From assembly GCF_903815225.1 (NCBI RefSeq), contig NZ_LR813084.1:5542001-5606000 (forward strand): 64,000 bases of DNA, given 5' to 3'. Shown one piece after another: positions 62,675 through 64,000 of the stretch. Below the pieces are notes generated by a model, which did not search any database, was not told where the DNA came from, and saw nothing but the letters and a program-made list of their open reading frames with translations. The position numbers and the translations under genes are program-made. Source of the DNA: Delftia tsuruhatensis (GTDB lineage: Bacteria; Pseudomonadota; Gammaproteobacteria; Burkholderiales; Burkholderiaceae_C). Position 1 is the first letter of the stretch. Each line of letters begins with the position of its first letter.

Positions 62675-62711
62675 AATTGCCGCCAGCGTATCAAACGAGG
62701 GAGCGAGATCC

Positions 62712-63755
62712 GTGGACATCACCCAATTGCTGGCATTCAGCGTCAAGAACAAGGCCTCCGACCTGCACCTGTCTGCGGGGCTGCCCCCGATGATCCGCGT
62801 GCATGGCGACGTGCGCCGCATCAATGTCGATCCGCTGGACCACAAGACCGTCCACGCCATGGTCTACGACATCATGAGCGACTCCCAGCGCAAGGCCTAC
62901 GAGGAGTTCCTGGAGGTGGACTTCTCGTTCGAGATCGAAGGCCTGGCGCGCTTTCGCGTCAACGCCTTCAACCAGTACCGGGGCGCGGCCGCCGTCTTCC
63001 GGACCATTCCCAGCAAGATCCTGACGCTGGAGCAGCTCAATGCGCCCCGCATCTTCGCCGACCTGGCCCTGAAGCCCCGCGGACTGGTGCTGGTGACCGG
63101 CCCCACGGGCTCGGGCAAGTCCACCACGCTGGCCGGCATGGTCAACCACCTCAACGAGACCGAGTACGGCCACATCCTGACGGTGGAGGACCCCATCGAA
63201 TTCGTGCACGACTCCAAGAAGTGCCTGATCAACCAGCGCGAAGTCGGCCCGATGACGCAGTCGTTCTCGGCCGCGCTGCGCTCGGCGCTGCGCGAGGACC
63301 CGGACGCCATCCTGGTGGGTGAAATGCGCGACCTGGAGACCATCCGCCTGGCCATGACGGCCGCCGAGACGGGCCACCTGGTGTTCGGCACCCTGCACAC
63401 CTCCAGCGCCGCCAAGACCATCGACCGTATCATCGACGTCTTCCCTGCCGAGGAAAAGGAAATGGTGCGCGCCATGCTCTCCGAATCGCTGCAGGCCGTG
63501 ATCTCGCAGACGCTGTGCAAGACCAAGGACGGCCAGGGCCGCATCGCCGCCCACGAGATCATGCTGGGCACCAGCGCCATCCGCAACCTGATCCGCGAGG
63601 CCAAGGTGGCACAGATGTACTCCACCATCCAGACGAGTCAGAATGTGGGCATGCAGACGCTGGACCAGAACCTGACCGATCTGGTTCGGCGCAACCTGAT
63701 CAGCCCGGCCGAAGCCCGTGCCAAGGCCAAGATACCGGAGAACTTCCCGGGCTGA
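62712..63755 (+). CDS. pilT: Type IV pilus retraction ATPase
   Basis: A 347-aa PilT. The N-terminal domain starts VDITQLLAFSVKNKASDLHL; Walker A is GPTGSGKS at 130-137; the Asp and His boxes (LTVEDPIEFVH, GHLVFGTLHTSSAAKTIDRI) are intact; and the retraction signature AIRNLIREAKVAQMYSTIQT is present. It depolymerises type IV pili for twitching and DNA uptake. The start is GTG at 62712, which aligns with the family N-terminus; GGGAG lies upstream. Confidence 0.95.
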   Translation: MDITQLLAFSVKNKASDLHLSAGLPPMIRVHGDVRRINVDPLDHKTVHAMVYDIMSDSQRKAYEEFLEVDFSFEIEGLARFRVNAFNQYRGAAAVFRTIPSKILTLEQLNAPRIFADLALKPRGLVLVTGPTGSGKSTTLAGMVNHLNETEYGHILTVEDPIEFVHDSKKCLINQREVGPMTQSFSAALRSALREDPDAILVGEMRDLETIRLAMTAAETGHLVFGTLHTSSAAKTIDRIIDVFPAEEKEMVRAMLSESLQAVISQTLCKTKDGQGRIAAHEIMLGTSAIRNLIREAKVAQMYSTIQTSQNVGMQTLDQNLTDLVRRNLISPAEARAKAKIPENFPG

Positions 63756-63786
63756 CCGACCACCGGCCCGCCTGTTGCCACGCGCC

Positions 63787-64000
63787 ATGAAAAGCATTTT
63801 CCGCATGCTGCGAAACGGCCAGGAGCCCTCGGGCCCGGCCTCGGAGTCGGCTTTCTTCACGACCACGCTGGCGGCGCATGGTTTCCTGGACCCGCACACC
63901 CCTCCCGTTCCCTGGGAGGCGCGCGCCATCGAGGTCGGTGCCACGCGGCTGCCCCGCGGCGGCGGCAGCCAGCTGGAGCAGCTGTGGTCACGCGACCGCT
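63787..64000 (+). CDS. N-terminal part of a protein downstream of pilT (cut by window)
   Basis: An open frame from ATG 63787 to the window edge (71 codons), beginning MKSIFRMLRNGQEPSGPA with later EARAIEVGATRLPRGGGSQL and ending QLWSRDR. In related Burkholderiales a cyclic-nucleotide-binding protein often stands between pilT and pilU, and this start could belong to it; the domain itself would lie beyond the edge, so this is only a context guess. Confidence 0.5.
   Translation, partial: MKSIFRMLRNGQEPSGPASESAFFTTTLAAHGFLDPHTPPVPWEARAIEVGATRLPRGGGSQLEQLWSRDR

Overview
This 64 kb window is a GC-rich, densely coded stretch of ordinary bacterial chromosome with no rRNA, tRNA, CRISPR array, transposase or integrase that I can see. 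Codon use, small DUF4148 proteins, a Bug-type (tripartite tricarboxylate) solute receptor, a czc metal-efflux locus and a yggS/pilT pair all point to a betaproteobacterium of the Burkholderiales, most likely Comamonadaceae (Delftia, Comamonas or Acidovorax type). The genus is inference.

Layout. 0.2-7.0 kb: a five-gene polyol/glycerol-phosphate operon (MFS transporter, FGGY kinase, GlpD-like dehydrogenase, FAD-linked oxidase, GlpP antiterminator). 7.0-9.1 kb: a lower-GC islet on the minus strand carrying a DUF1016/YhcG-type nuclease, an unknown 142-aa protein, two very small ORFs and a stretch with mutually exclusive RNA pairings. 9.1-14 kb: AbrB-type membrane protein, hemerythrin protein, thioesterase, class II ribonucleotide reductase. 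14-20.7 kb: an iron-uptake cassette (PchR-like AraC regulator, Fur box, TonB receptor, methyltransferase, siderophore-permease-like MFS), a dehydrogenase remnant and a ChaN lipoprotein. 20.7-28.2 kb: cyclic-di-GMP enzyme, purU, a LysR regulator, a GlcD-type oxidase, a lipoprotein, a CI-like regulator and a DUF4148 protein. 28.4-37.1 kb: czcICBA metal efflux divergent from its two-component system. 37.5-46.3 kb: a split-subunit acyl-CoA carboxylase operon with an NDP-forming CoA ligase, a Bug receptor and a thioesterase, preceded by a sigma-54-type promoter and its own sigma-54 activator. 46.4-54.7 kb: Acr3-like transporter, DUF445, DUF3297, flavohemoglobin hmp divergent from norR, DMT exporter, FKBP and a class V aminotransferase. 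54.8-61.8 kb: a single-chain acyl-CoA carboxylase with an AMP-forming CoA ligase, a TetR regulator and a LivK-type receptor. 61.9-64 kb: yggS, pilT and the start of one more gene.

How the parts fit. Several loci carry readable regulation: a Fur box at the TonB receptor; three GT-N7-AC NorR boxes plus a -24/-12 promoter at hmp; a TGACA-N4-TGTCA palindrome between czcI and czcR that recurs upstream of the DUF4148 gene; paired TGTCY-N7-RGACA sites plus a -24/-12 promoter at the split carboxylase operon; paired TACC-N4-GGTA sites at the TetR locus. The two carboxylase loci are built to the same plan (extracytoplasmic receptor, CoA ligase, biotin carboxylase) from unrelated or differently arranged parts. 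Together with the methyltransferase in the iron cassette and the small islet at 7-9 kb, these are the best leads for undescribed biology.
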